From Spirogloea muscicola (Eukaryota > Streptophyta > Zygnematophyceae > Spirogloeales > Spirogloeaceae): a DNA stretch of 38,366 nucleotides. Of the stretch, positions 10,771 to 20,964 are shown one piece after another (the first letter of the stretch is position 1; each line of letters starts with the position of its first letter). A model generated the notes under the pieces. The model made no database searches. It saw only the letters and a program-made list of their open reading frames with translations, and had not been told where the DNA came from. The stretch lies in contig WELB01000334.1 in assembly GCA_009602725.1 (NCBI GenBank), forward strand, positions 33,865 to 72,230, in the 5' to 3' direction. A program made the position numbers and the translations under genes.

Positions 10771-11053
10771 GGTCACAAAGAGCTCAGAGTAACACAAAGG
10801 CTTGCCTGATTACACACAGAGCCGGCGAGCACTCAGCTCCACCTGGCCGCACACACAGCAACAGTCTTGCCGCACACAGAGCCACCGCGCACACAGCGCC
10901 GCTTCGCCGCACACAGAGCCACAAGGTTGTTCGGGCCTATCCTGTCAACTGCCGGGGCCTCCCTTATCTAGGGAGACTCTCATCGGCCTAGCAGAATGGG
11001 CGGCATGGGTAATTCTACCGACCCACTGGTTCACCATGTTTCTATATTCAACA
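10594..11053 (-). mobile_element. Copia right repeat: 5' LTR plus gag start
   Basis: About 455 bp, closely matching 6700-7127 with a few substitutions and short insertions (for example an extra CACACAGCAACAGTCTTGCC unit near 10855). On the minus strand it begins TGTTGAATATAG at 11053 and ends within gag. The flank at 11054 onward is unrelated, so 11053 marks the element edge. No target-site duplication could be matched because the other end is truncated. Confidence 0.75.
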
Positions 11054-11250
11054 GCCCCAAGGTCCGGCCCCCGGAGGAGCGAACCGGCACAATGAGGATA
11101 CGGGGGGGGGACGTGCCGCGCGTACTGAGGGCTGCGCGTGGCGCGAGCCTGACGAATGAGATACAGGTCCAGGGACTGGCGCGTGCCGCGCGTGACTGGC
11201 GCGTGGCGCGCGTGGCTAGGAGAAAGAGTGACACTCCCAATGAAGAAAAC
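11054..11250. other. GC-rich spacer with short CGCGTG repeats
   Basis: Contains repeated GACTGGCGCGTG and CCGCGCGTG units around 11175-11215 and a run of nine G at 11102-11110. No coding sequence is recognisable. Confidence 0.4.
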
Positions 11251-11640
11251 GTTTGTATTAAGAGAGGGGGAGGCCGTGTGTGGCCAATTACGAAGGCAAG
11301 CACATTGACAAATGTACGTCACCTGCTGCTAAGCTGACCCGCTCAGTAACCACAAGTCAGCACATAGGTTGCTAACTGATGCTCGAATACCGGACGGCAA
11401 TCGACAAGCTCTTGAACTACCAGCCAAGGCTCGACCAGCTTTCTGAAGCAACGCATGAGCCTGAGCTCGCTGCAGACAAGCGGACACTCGACGTCGCAAA
11501 AATGACAAATAGGCTGCCGGCATACCCATCTGGGCTGGAAGCATATCCTCGCATCGTGCATATCCCAGACTCGCTATGTTCTCAAGTAGGATATGGAAGC
11601 GAGGAGGCAAGGGCTGTGAAAAGCCACTGTAACTAGCGAG
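11250..11640 (-). mobile_element. LINE-derived truncated copy A2
   Basis: Very close to copy A3 at 29830-30183, sharing for example CACATAGG, ATGCTCGAATACCGGACGGC, CAGCCAAGGCTCGACCAGCT and CATATCCCAGACTCGCTAT. The minus strand decodes to AGRALAGSS...LPSGIRASVSNL, the C-terminal tail of the LINE family. The similarity with A3 stops abruptly at about 11602 after GGAAGCGAGGA, where a half-hairpin AGGGCTGTGAAAAGCC follows. Confidence 0.7.
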
Positions 11641-12058
11641 TGAAGCGCGCGTGAAGCCGTTTACCGGGGACCGTTTGGCTCGTTCAAACGGGGGGACGTT
11701 ACATCTCCACTCTACTGGAAGAGTTTCTCTAGAAAAACTCTTCATCTACACTGTGCTGAGCCGCAGGCTGGGCAGCTCAGGGCTCATCAATGCCCCCGTG
11801 TCGATAAATAGGGAGTCAGAGCTATAAAGAGTCAGATGCTGAGGGAAGGGAGAGCAACCCCGCCGCGCAAAGACGAAGAAGTGGCACTCCCAATGGGGCC
11901 AAGGGCTGTGAAAAGAAGAAGTGGCACTCCCATTGGGGGGCAAGGGCTGTGAAAAGCCAGCCCGAAAAGAATGGACGAGTTCGAAGGGGCCAAAGAGCGC
12001 TTAGCAGCTACGAAGGGGCCTGAAGAAGCTATGTCAGAACGGGGGGAGGATGGACCAC
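11641..12058 (-). mobile_element. 3' UTR of LINE copy L4, with tandem duplication
   Basis: On the minus strand this follows the LINE stop codon near 12060 and repeats the layout of the other 3' UTRs: GTAGCTGCT, GCGCTCTTTGGCCCC, GTCCATTCTTTTCGGGCTGG, then the hairpin at 11944-11963. A 40-bp unit (GAAGAAGTGGCACTCCCA...) is duplicated in tandem at 11875-11914 and 11915-11955. Near 11718-11746 is a small inverted repeat (GAAGAGTTT/AAACTCTTC). Confidence 0.6.
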
Positions 12059-12862
12059 TCAGTAGTTACGAGTGAGGAGCCTCAAATCCGACAGACTAGC
12101 TGCCGGAAAACTATTCCCCTGACGAATGCCGGAGGCCTCAGCGAGAGCACGGCCAGCACGCAGATGCGTGCCGTGCTCTCCCTGGCTTGGGCCAGAGACC
12201 GCGGGAGGGAGACCGACAATCGCATACGATAGACTTGAGCCCACGAGCCAGCGGTGTTGAAGTTGGCCGGCTCACCGCGCCTGCGAGACACAGCGTGCCG
12301 CGCAAGCCTGGCCAGCAGGTCGAGCCACTGGGATCCGAGAGCCCCGTGCACGTCCACAGCCAGGGTGACGAACTCACCTGCAGCCGGGTGGTCGGCGTGT
12401 TTGGCCGCCTTGCTGCGAGCAGCCTTTCGCCGCGGCATGGCCAGCCCGCGAGGCAGAGAGCCCCGGGTTGGAGCGGTCGACCACATCAGTGGTGACCACA
12501 TCAGCGATGATGCGCGCCCCACCGCCCGGCGTGGACGCAACCAGGTCGACACGGCGCGTGTGAAGTCCGTCGGCCCTCTGGAGGATTGACATAACGGAGG
12601 TGTTCTCCATCGCCACCGTGTATCCGGCCTCCTGGAAGATGCCGAACATTGCATCACGAAGGAGATCGTGAGCAGCTGTATGTTCACCTCCAGTGGCGCA
12701 ACGGAGGATATGCGCCGCCAGCTCCGCCGGGTCCGTCGACCGCTCCCCACTCACATGTAGCACTCCCGCAAAGCAGAGGCGGCTGCAAGGGGTGCGACCA
12801 GCACTGCGGTGCAAGGCAAGCAGTGGGACTGCTGAAGGACATAGAGATGCATTCGGTAGCAC
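12059..12862 (-). pseudogene. LINE C-terminal domain (zinc motif, nuclease-like block)
   Basis: The minus strand encodes AAHILRCATGGEHTAAHDLL (a His/Cys cluster), RRVDLVAST and ARIIADVVTTD, then, after a frame change near 12430, AAKHADHPAAGEFVTLAVDV and further to a terminus ending SLSDLRLLTRNY. The order of a Cys/His cluster, an acidic strand pattern (D...ADV) and an Ala-rich helix resembles the restriction-like endonuclease tails of some non-LTR polyproteins; that comparison is inference. The frameshift makes it a pseudogene. Confidence 0.6.
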
Positions 12863-13330
12863 AACACAAGACCCAAAGGCAGGAGGCCTTCAGGAAATTC
12901 TGAATCCTGCTCGCGTTGCTGCCGGCCAGCTCGAGAGGCCACGTCGAGACGTGTTGAGTCACAGGAATCGGTGAGGGGTTCACCGATTACCGTGACACCC
13001 TGTGGATGCCCATGGCCGGTGGGTAAGCGGCATCTCCAGCATGCTGGGCCCTGTCCACTTGATTCGCCTATCGCTCGGCCACTTTCGGAGCATAGCCGGC
13101 CCCAGATCCCTTCTTGCGGAAGCTGTTGGTGAGAACGACGTCTGCTGGCCACCTCCCTTTGTTCAACCTCCTATGGACCTTGGGCTGGTGGCCACTTGCA
13201 TACCTTTGTGACGTTAGCGCTTTTTGGACCTCGTCCATGAATCTGGGCTGGCATTTCACAGCCCTCTCTCCTCTTGGAAGAGCCCCTTCCTTTCCTACTC
13301 TTCCCCATCCCTCTCCCAAAAGGGGCTGTC
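12863..13330 (-). other. Unrecognised open stretch, perhaps upstream LINE remnant
   Basis: The minus strand has an open frame at 13319-13068 (FMDEVQKALTSQRYASG, PADVVLTNSF) that looks protein-like but matches nothing I recognise. Its position directly 5' of the LINE C-terminal piece suggests transposon origin or a second decayed element. Confidence 0.3.
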
Positions 13331-14190
13331 ATTCGCAAAGGCGTCGATGTGAAATGGCGTCGATGAGTCTAGATGAAGATGAATGCTGACGTACTAGCCT
13401 ACGAGCTACGCAATAAAAACGAAGATGTTGCTACCATAACCAGCTGACATAAAGAACTGTGATAAGAGGCCAACAAGAACGATTGTTGTCAGCTGTCAAA
13501 GATCACAACATGTGAACAAGTCCAGAACGGTTGAATTATAGTTATGTAGCATCCCCCCCGCCCCCTTAAAAAAAGTGCGTGAAAGTGCCCGGTAATTGGT
13601 ATTCAGTATCAGGAATCTCAAGGTATCACTGTACTTGTTTGTTCCTAGCACTACGCGTGCAAGACCCCCAATGGGCGGCCGCTATCCTAGTCTTCCAATG
13701 ATTCTCGGGACAAGCCCGCACCTTTTCTGTGTTCGTGATTATATGACAAGCAAAGCAGCCAATGGATGCACGCAAGCAATCGGTTTCGAAACGTGCACTC
13801 AAACCATGAGCACAACACTCCAAATGTAAAGACTTGCAAGTACAGTCCAATATCAAGACTGCTCACCACACAGATAGAACGACTCTTGCAGTCGCAGCGG
13901 GTCCGCGCAAGGCTCGCTATGCGCGCACGCCGTATGCGCTCCAGGCTATGCTCTCGCGGACGCAGGCGCGAGTGGACGGAGGCGTGGGTGGGCGCAGGCG
14001 CGGCAGGAGGGTGAGTATTGCCAAGCGGACTGCCTGGCAGAGAGCGCGCACTCCGAACTAGGCCGGACGCGGTAAAACCCTAGCGCTACCTGATAGGCCA
14101 GATGCGGCCGTTGGCTACGCTAATGGGCTAAGCTGGACTACCGGCCTTCGTGTGGGCCGTTCCCGACCATGTGGCCGACTTGATTGTAGG
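13331..14190. other. Intergenic stretch without recognisable gene
   Basis: AT-richer sequence with a C8GC5 run near 13552 and a GC-rich patch at 13890-14080. AAAACCCTAG near 14076 resembles a plant telo-box but has no recognised gene beside it. No exon with family similarity was seen on either strand. Confidence 0.4.
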
Positions 14191-14464
14191 CGGTGACCTC
14201 TAGTGGTCTGTTCCACGATCGCTCCGCCGCCGCTTCGATAGCGCCCACCTTGCAGGTCTTGTTGGTGGTTGAGGTGCTTGTAGATGGGCTCTCCTCGTTG
14301 CGCCTTGAACGGTATTAGGCGGGTTGGCGTCGTGCGTGGGCTTGGGCCCTTGTAGTCGCTCCGTTGTTAATGTCGTGGCATTTGATGAGCGGGTGATGTT
14401 GTTGTTGTCGTCCGCATTGTATAAGAGGTTGATGTCGTTGTTGTCGCCGAGAGAGAGAGTCAGA

Positions 14465-14602
14465 GATGGGTTGTCCTCCATTCTTGGCGTGAGACACACA
14501 AAATTGTATGACCCAGCCTAGGAGCCACATAGGGAGAAAAGTGGTCCTCCATCCTTAGCGTGAATCACAGACAAAAGTGGACGAGTCAGCCTAGGAGGCC
14601 AC
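14465..14602. repeat. Imperfect direct repeat of about 60 bp
   Basis: Two units, 14465-14527 and 14540-14602. Both contain GTCCTCCAT(T/C)CTT(G/A)GCGTGA and CAGCCTAGGAGCCAC or CAGCCTAGGAGGCCAC. They may be fragments of a decayed element. The minus-strand reading over 14499-14200 is open and Asn/Asp/Thr-rich but not assignable. Confidence 0.6.
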
Positions 14603-14689
14603 GTGTGAGAAGCCCAGTCAGCTGTCCTGTCAGATCGACACAAATAGGCAGTCGACAGGATATTGCACGACAGGGCCGCTCACCAAGTA

Positions 14690-15620
14690 GTGAGCTCTTC
14701 CATAAGGGCGGGGGCTGTGACAATCAGCCCAGAAGGCATTTATAAGATCCAGAGGGCCGGAAGGCATGAAACCACGCAGCTATGCAAGAGACTGAAGCGA
14801 GTGCGAGCTTAGTAACCCCGGGTCAGCAGCCGCAAGTCGGAGTAACTTGCAGCTGGAGAAGAGTCACCCCGACGAACCAGAAGTAGCAGCCAAAGTGCGG
14901 CCTGCGTGCAAGTGCACTGCGTGAGGCTGGGTACGTTTGAAGGAGATGGACAGCCACATGGAACACCTCGGCAAGCGACCCGGCGCTGCCGAAGCCGGGC
15001 AGCTCATCTTGCTGTTCTTGCCGACGATCGACGCCATGCAAGCCGCTGCAGGCGGTCCAGCCGACGACTGCCAAACGCCCCGTGCACGTCCGTCACCAGC
15101 GCCACACTCATATTTGGCAGGGTTGGGTGGGTGTTCTTTATCCGGCACTTTTTTTCTTGGCTTTGGACATTGCCATTCTTTTTGGGTTGGCTTTGCCAGC
15201 CCCTCTTCTCTATGGGCGAGCTCTTCTCTCTCTTCCCCTTCTTTGTCGGCATCTCTTGTGGCTCTTTGGAATTTGTCTATTCTTCTCGGGCTGGCCCTCT
15301 GCCAGCCGCTCTACTCTACGGGCGCGCACTATCCTGATCCGCGTATTCCTCAAAGAAAGCGCGGCCAGATTGAATTTTGGCTGGGAAAGGCCAGCCCAAA
15401 GAAAGTGCTCGCCCATTGAGGATAGGGGCTGGAGTAGCCAGCCCAAAGGAATGGACAAGGTCTGAAGGAGCCGGAGTGCGACTTTCTCAAAAGCGATCTG
15501 GGAGAGCCACAGAGCGTCCAATCGCGCGCCCTTCCGTCGCCGATCTGATGGGGTCGGTTGAAGTCGACGGAGTCTGTAGTCACCACGTCCGCGGACAATG
15601 GCACGCCCCCGTCTCATTCT
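14690..15620 (-). pseudogene. LINE copy L5, split by a foldback-like insertion
   Basis: The minus strand starts with ADVVTTDSVDFNRP (about 15595-15550) and is interrupted by about 380 bp of hairpin repeats (15150-15530). It resumes with VALVTDVHGAFGSRRLD (about 15115-15060) and ends in SYSDLRLLTRGY with TAA near 14813. The same domain order occurs uninterrupted in the copy at 12059-12862. Its 3' UTR continues to about 14690 with the hairpin GGGCTGTGACAATCAGCCC (14712-14730). Confidence 0.6.
15150..15480. repeat. Foldback-like element FB1 built from mirrored hairpins
   Basis: The left half carries two hairpins in plus orientation (15184-15203 and 15288-15307, the first preceded by CCATTCTTTTTGGG). 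The right half carries two in minus orientation (15379-15397 and 15425-15444, followed by GGAATGGACAAGGTCTGAAG). The halves are roughly inverted copies. GAAAGCGCGGCCAGATTGA at about 15356 recurs at about 30345 and, with one change, at about 29093. Confidence 0.6.
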
Positions 15621-16612
15621 CCAGGCACAAGCCGTTGCTTCTCTTTCGCGGGGCGGGAGGGGCGGGCGGAGCGTTGGCGTGGCACCCGCTCCCGGCCCCC
15701 GGGACGGCCTCTCGCCACGTGCCCCGNGCCCCGCCCGCCCGCGCCGCGCTCGCGCTGCTGGTTGTGGCGCCCGGCGCCGCGCTGCTCTTCCTGCTCGCCT
15801 CCTGGGCGCTGGCGCTGCTGGCACTGCCCCTCTGCGCCATGCTCTACGTCGCCGCCGCCGCCGCGCTCCTGCGCCCCGACAGCGCCCTCAGCCGCCGCGT
15901 GGTGGCCTCCCTCTCCGCGCCCGCCCAGGCGCTCCGCGATGCCGTCGCGCCGCCCCACCAGACGTCGCTGCTGCTCGCCGAGGTGGAGGTGGTCGAGACC
16001 CCCGACGGCCTCGACGAGACGGAGCTGAGCTCGCAGTCCCTCGAGCAGGTGGCCAAGTCGCTGCTGGACGCCGCCACCACCAGCTCCTTCAACGACTCCG
16101 CGCTCGCCCCCAAGGATCACCCCGAGGACGAGCCTGCCGACGGCGAGCTGGAGCCCGAGCGCAAGCCCAAGGAGCCCGAGGCCGAGGCCGAGGCCGAGGC
16201 CGAGCCCGAGCCCGAGCCCGAGGCCGAGGCCGAGCCCGAGGCTGAGGTCGCGAAGCCCGAGCCCGAATCGGAGCCGCAGCAAGAGCCTCAGGAATCCGGG
16301 GAACCGGAGAAGGCCCGGAGGCCAGAGCACGAGGAGGTGAAGCACGAGGTGGAGGTGGCTGCCACGACCGAGGAGGGAAAGCCCATCTCGGTGCGAGAGC
16401 CGGACAAGCCCATGATGTACAGCGAAGCTCTTGCACAGCCTTCAGATAATCACAAGCTCCCCGCCAATGGCTCCACTGAAGATGCGCCGCCTTCTACCGC
16501 TGCCAAGCCAGGCAAGGCTGCTAGTCCCGAGGATGTGCTCCATGCAGCTGCAAAGCCCACTGAGACCCACTCCTCAAAGAAGAAAAAGAAGAAGAGGGAC
16601 ACTCACCTCTAG
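15600..16612 (+). CDS. Membrane-hairpin protein with long acidic Pro/Glu tail
   Basis: Not recognised. A single open frame runs from transposon-derived sequence to TAG at 16610-16612. Two closely spaced hydrophobic segments (AALALLVVAPGAALLFLLA and WALALLALPLCAMLYVAAAA, about 15740-15870) are joined by a very short turn, suggesting a membrane hairpin. A serine-rich linker follows, then PE/AE dipeptide repeats (about 16160-16250), a mixed charged tail with MMYSEALAQ, and a final KKKKKKRD. Codon use is strongly GC3-biased up to about 16330. One base is ambiguous (N at 15726). No in-frame ATG exists between the repeat edge and the hydrophobic segments, so the 5' end is unknown; the listed start is only the edge of unique sequence. 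Reticulon- or oleosin-like shape is possible, but no family motif is seen. Confidence 0.6.
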
Positions 16613-17271
16613 ACGCTTTCCTCATTGTCAGTGGCATTGACTCTCATTATGACTGCTTCAGACATTCGTAGGAGCTGCCACCCTTTAGCGCCACCTTATT
16701 GGATGATTGGTCCTCGTTTCAGCTGGCAGTGCTTGAAGAGGGCTTGGCATCAATTGGAGCAGTGGTGTCAAGCATGCTCGGTACCAAGACAGCCCTGTCC
16801 ACTGGTTATACCATGGAAGACCTTTGACTTGGGTATCATGCGAGGATTCAACTCACATGATAAGCTATTGGACTCGCGGCCCTAGCTTGCTTACAGCAGT
16901 CAAGTAGCCTTCCAGAGTCGATTCCCCCCACTATGTATGCACACTATCATGAGCCACACTGCCGAGCTCACTCTGCACCTTGCTGCCTTAATCAGAACAA
17001 CTACTCATCATGTGTAGTTCAATCTCCCAGAGTTACAGTAGCATGCAAGTGTAGCTCTTCTTGACCATCTGCAATGGCACCTTCTGACGATTGAGGTCAT
17101 GAGGTTGATAGCCTTGTAATGCCACAACTGGTGAATTTATTAGCCTCAGATGCATGGACAGTATGACAGAAGACCAAAAGACTGAGGTTTCAGCATGAGA
17201 CGAGAGCCTTCAGCATGAGTCTTGGAGGGTTGCAGGATAGTCAGACATTAATATGGGCTTGCCACTACAGG
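16613..17271. other. Intergenic region between convergent genes
   Basis: Lies between the stop of the acidic-tail protein and the inferred stop of the phosphatase gene. It contains TGTAA, the usual green-algal polyadenylation signal, on the plus strand near 17115 and on the minus strand near 17031. No coding exon is recognised. Confidence 0.45.
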
Positions 17272-19834
17272 TCAGATCTGACCAACATTACCATTTGCCA
17301 TCACCTCCTTCTCTGCAGTGGTGCTAGACTTGTCCGGACCAGGGCCTCCAGGAAAGTCCAGCTTGTGATGCGGGGAGATTACATTGCTGCAAAATAGTGA
17401 TTGCACATGCGAGTTCACTGCCTAGGACTGGCGAGCAGTGATGAAGCATGCCACAATCTATCATGCTAGTCTGTCAAACAAGAGCCAATATAGGCCTGAA
17501 AAGCAACACCATGTCAAAGTCACACTGCACAATATAGGTAGGTGTAGCAGGATACGAGTATATTGTGATACACAGGCACACACCTGCGATTCACAAGGAT
17601 GAGAGAGCGCATCTCACAATTGGCGTACCTGGTCAGCAGATATGGGGCTGGTCAGCATATTATGAACTGTTCTGGCTTGGCACGAGACAGACACGTGCCT
17701 TGCAAGACCCTAACGGGCAGGGCCGGGAGCCACAACGACCAACAATAATTTTGCTGAAGGCAGTGGTGATTATGTACAGAGGGGCTGGTTACGCTCGGCA
17801 TCACAACGTGACGAGAGGAGCACTCCATGCCCACAATCTTGAGGCTTATAATGGCCGGCTGCTCCTCACCCATTCTGAACTGACCTCCTAATGTTCGCTT
17901 CACAATCATTTCCGAATAAGGATAGCATGTGTAGAAGGAAGCTGCTATGAGAGACCACTGCAATGTTCCTTTCATTCCGATTCATCAACCTGCACTACTG
18001 GGAGCAGGTGTAAGTCATGCTAGAGGAGCTTGGCAAGTACTGATGATGCAGAGGTACTTTTAACAAAATGCCATGTGCTTGTCGCCTTCACAGATACATT
18101 AATTAGCCTTCAAACATGTGCTGCATGTCAGGCCACACCTCTAACATCCCATTGACATCACTCACCATTGGCAGAAAAGCTGACCTCGGGCAGTTAGTTG
18201 CTCTTCACTCTCTCGCACATCAGCATGCCACCAAGTATCTTCGTCTGTTTCCACCTGCCAGTCAAATGAATCTCAGTACTGAAGTCTCAGCTCAAACTCT
18301 AAGGATTCTCAATCCTCATCAATATAGATAGATAATCAAACTCATAAGACAAGAATGATGACCAGACTCACCAGTGAGAAGTCAATACTCGGAAATTGGT
18401 CTTGATAACTGGTCAACGTATTCCGCCTGTCACAAGGATGCACTCCCTGCAACAAGCAAGCTCCACATGAAGAGAGTATGTGAGAGTCTGGTGCAGGCAA
18501 AATAGTAGCGCAGAGCTCAAGAGGGTACAAAGAGCTATGCATGGAGGCTGTGGGGCGTACCAAATGCTCTCGGCACATCTCGACTGCCACGAAAGGAGGG
18601 CAGCCTTTGCTGGAGATAGGACCCACTTCGCTCTTCCCCACATTGGACAGCATAAGCGGGGTTTGAGAGTCCCCGTCCACCACCTTGCCACTCCCAAACA
18701 CTCCGGCAGCTGTCTGCAACGTCCTGTTCAAAAGGTGGCCCGACCCAACCCATCACTGAACAAGGTACAGAGACTAAAATATGCATAGGGTTGCACTTGC
18801 TAGCATGCCTTTCTAGTATCCTCGTAGTCTATGCTTTAATAGCAGCATGCTGCTGCATGCCTTAGCAGCAGCATGACTTCATTGAACATGGTGATGTTGT
18901 GCATCTCAGAGCCACATAAGCATATGACAAACACATGGATCTACCTCATCAGCGGCGAAACCACCACCAAGTCAACCTGCAGACCGCCTGGGAGGTTGTG
19001 GATGTGATTCTTCAGTGCTGTTGTCTGCAGCACTCACAAGAGTACTCTGCAGATGCTTCAGTGTTGCAAAGAACTCTGCGTGAGGACAGTGTAGCAGTGC
19101 TGTATCTTGCTGCTAGACCGAGTAAGAAGGCCTAGGAGCAAAAGCTCGCTGCATCTACAAGCCCTTCACCTGCAGGTCAGCAGTCGACATGAGGCCAAGA
19201 GTTGAACAAGGCCAAGAGGGACGCAGAATGGCTCGTCCCCCGTCAGCAGCTGATACTGAGCAGTCAGTGTGGGGCCTACAGTGTGGTTTCTCCGACATTT
19301 CTTGTATACGTTCTGGTTCTCACTGCAGCTGGCGTCAGAGATGATCATGCAGGTGATGTAGTACCTGCTGCCAGCCCATAGGCGTCAATGCAGCATCGAA
19401 ATACTCGGCTGACATGTATGCGCCGTAGTCCATCTCGCCTGCCACATTGTGGTAGCCCTGCCCGTGGCGGATCTGCTCATGACGTGCCACAGGCGGGCAC
19501 TCATTTGACAACGCAATCTCGTGAGCAGCACAGACTGACTGCGCAGCTGGGCTTAGCTCCTCAGGCGCGCGAGGTCGATTGCAGCGATCTTCTAGTACTG
19601 CACGATAACTCTTGCTGCTTTCGTTGTATAGTGTTGAACCTCCTTAGACTGTGTGACGCTTTCCCACGGAAGATCTTTCTTGCTAATTTCTCGTTTCAAG
19701 GACTTGATGTGACGGGAGGTTCAGGCAGGGGTTGTGGGCCTGCTCAGCTCCGTGGGGCTGGGGGGCGGTACCAGGTGGATGGACTTGGTGGCGTGGGCGG
19801 GGTAGAGACCCGGCGGAAAGCTCGTCGCGGCCAT
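17272..19834 (-). CDS. Phosphoglycerate mutase-like histidine phosphatase
   Basis: Exons 19834-19772, 19472-19365, 19024-18945, 18723-18561, 18446-18372, 18254-18166 and 17989-17885, with a tentative last exon 17386-17272. The total is 798 nt (265 aa). It follows the plant PGM-like protein 1 family closely: LYPAHATKSIHL, the phosphohistidine motif RHGQGYHNVAGE, LTPMGWQQ, VDLVVVSPLMRTLQTA, VAVEMCREHLG, HPCDRRNTLTSYQDQFP and IAVVSHSSFLLHML. The catalytic His and Arg of RHG, the Arg of the SPLMRT segment and the second catalytic His (VSHS) are present. The substrate is unknown; true mutase activity is unlikely for this branch. The segment usually following the second His (NCELRS-like) was not found, so the C-terminus is uncertain. 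The start is the ATG 13 codons before ATKSIHL; GC-rich open sequence continues upstream. Confidence 0.85.
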
Positions 19835-20199
19835 GGCCCCCGGTGGCACGCCGGTCCGCGCCGCCGAGGTGCGAGAGGCGCGGGGGCACAGGCTTGGGCA
19901 GGCGAGGGCGCAAGGGCGGGGCAGGGCAGTGGCAGGTCGCTCTTGAAAAGCCTCTCGTCTGCGCACTGCCGCGCAAGCGACCTCTGCGGCGGGGCAATGG
20001 CGGCGGCGGCGGGGGGCCGCGATCCGCGATCAGCGATCCGCGCGGGCGGGGCGCCGGCGCCGCTGGTGCGGGGGTGGCCGGAGTGGAGGAGGCGGCCGAC
20101 AATTTGTTGAGGCAACAGCTGGTGCAAAAGCACGGGTCCACTCAACTCGAAGCCCTGCGCTTCGAGGGCTTCAGGTGGCAGTGCGGAAGCCGGCCGAAG

Positions 20200-20480
20200 G
20201 GCGGCTAGGGGACAGGAAGACTGGTCGTCACGGTGCGCCCGACGGAGGAAGTGGCCAAGAGGAAGTGGCTCTTCCGATGGGGGCGAGGGCTGGTGATCAG
20301 CCCGCACCGTGGCGCCAGAACGCGTTGCGCACCACTGGGCATACGGCTTCGTCTCGTGTGAGCGCACTGGTTTGCACTAGCTACTGCTTTAACAGTATCG
20401 GTTGGCGACCCTTTCACTTCATGCGCACCGCGCGCCTTCTCTCCATCAAACGGCGGCATGGAGTCTGCATCCACGGCTTC
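20200..20480. repeat. LINE 3'-UTR-type repeat fragments
   Basis: GAAGTGGCTCTTCCGATGGG, then GGGCTGGTGATCAGCCC (20287-20303), matches the 3' UTR arrangement of the LINE copies in minus orientation. TTCATGCGCACCGCGCGCC at about 20419 matches sequence at about 709 (plus) and, on the minus strand, near 29540. The fragments lie within or beside the coiled-coil gene candidate. Confidence 0.55.
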
Positions 20481-20964
20481 ACACGGCCTTGGCGCGTCCT
20501 CGCCACCCTCGCTTCCCTTGCCCAGTTTCATCCGACCACTCCGAGCTCTTTTCACCGATGCCAGCCCCGCCTGGCAGTCTCACGCCTGCACTTCCGCTGC
20601 TCGCCTTGCGGCATCGAGGTCGCCCGCAAAGACAAGCATCCTCTCAAACAGCCCATGGCTAGCTGACGATGCTACCAGGCCTGAGCTAAGCACCGGGACC
20701 GGGCTTGCCAGAACATCCTCGCCTGAAGTGCCAAGGCTGCAACATGGAGGGGAGGCAGGTACCCCCAACGAGTGGTTGGCGTGTCCAGTTTTGAAGCAGT
20801 CATTAAGTCATAGCATCTATAGGGGTCTGCACATTTTGCCAACCATGTGCACTTTGCATTCTGGGTGCAAGCGCCACGGGCGGGAACAGAATCGTGTCTA
20901 TGTTGTACCTGCACACAAGGCACTGCAAGTACTTCACTAGCCTGGGTTATTATACGCAAGGCAG

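Noticed and set aside
14071-14090. Telo-box (AAAACCCTAG) as a promoter element
   Set aside because: No recognisable gene starts within 1 kb on either strand, so the match is probably chance.
15614-16345. Long minus-strand open frame rich in Leu/Gly
   Set aside because: It is the antisense shadow of the PE/AE repeat and GC-rich codons of the plus-strand membrane-hairpin gene; it has no domain and no exon logic.
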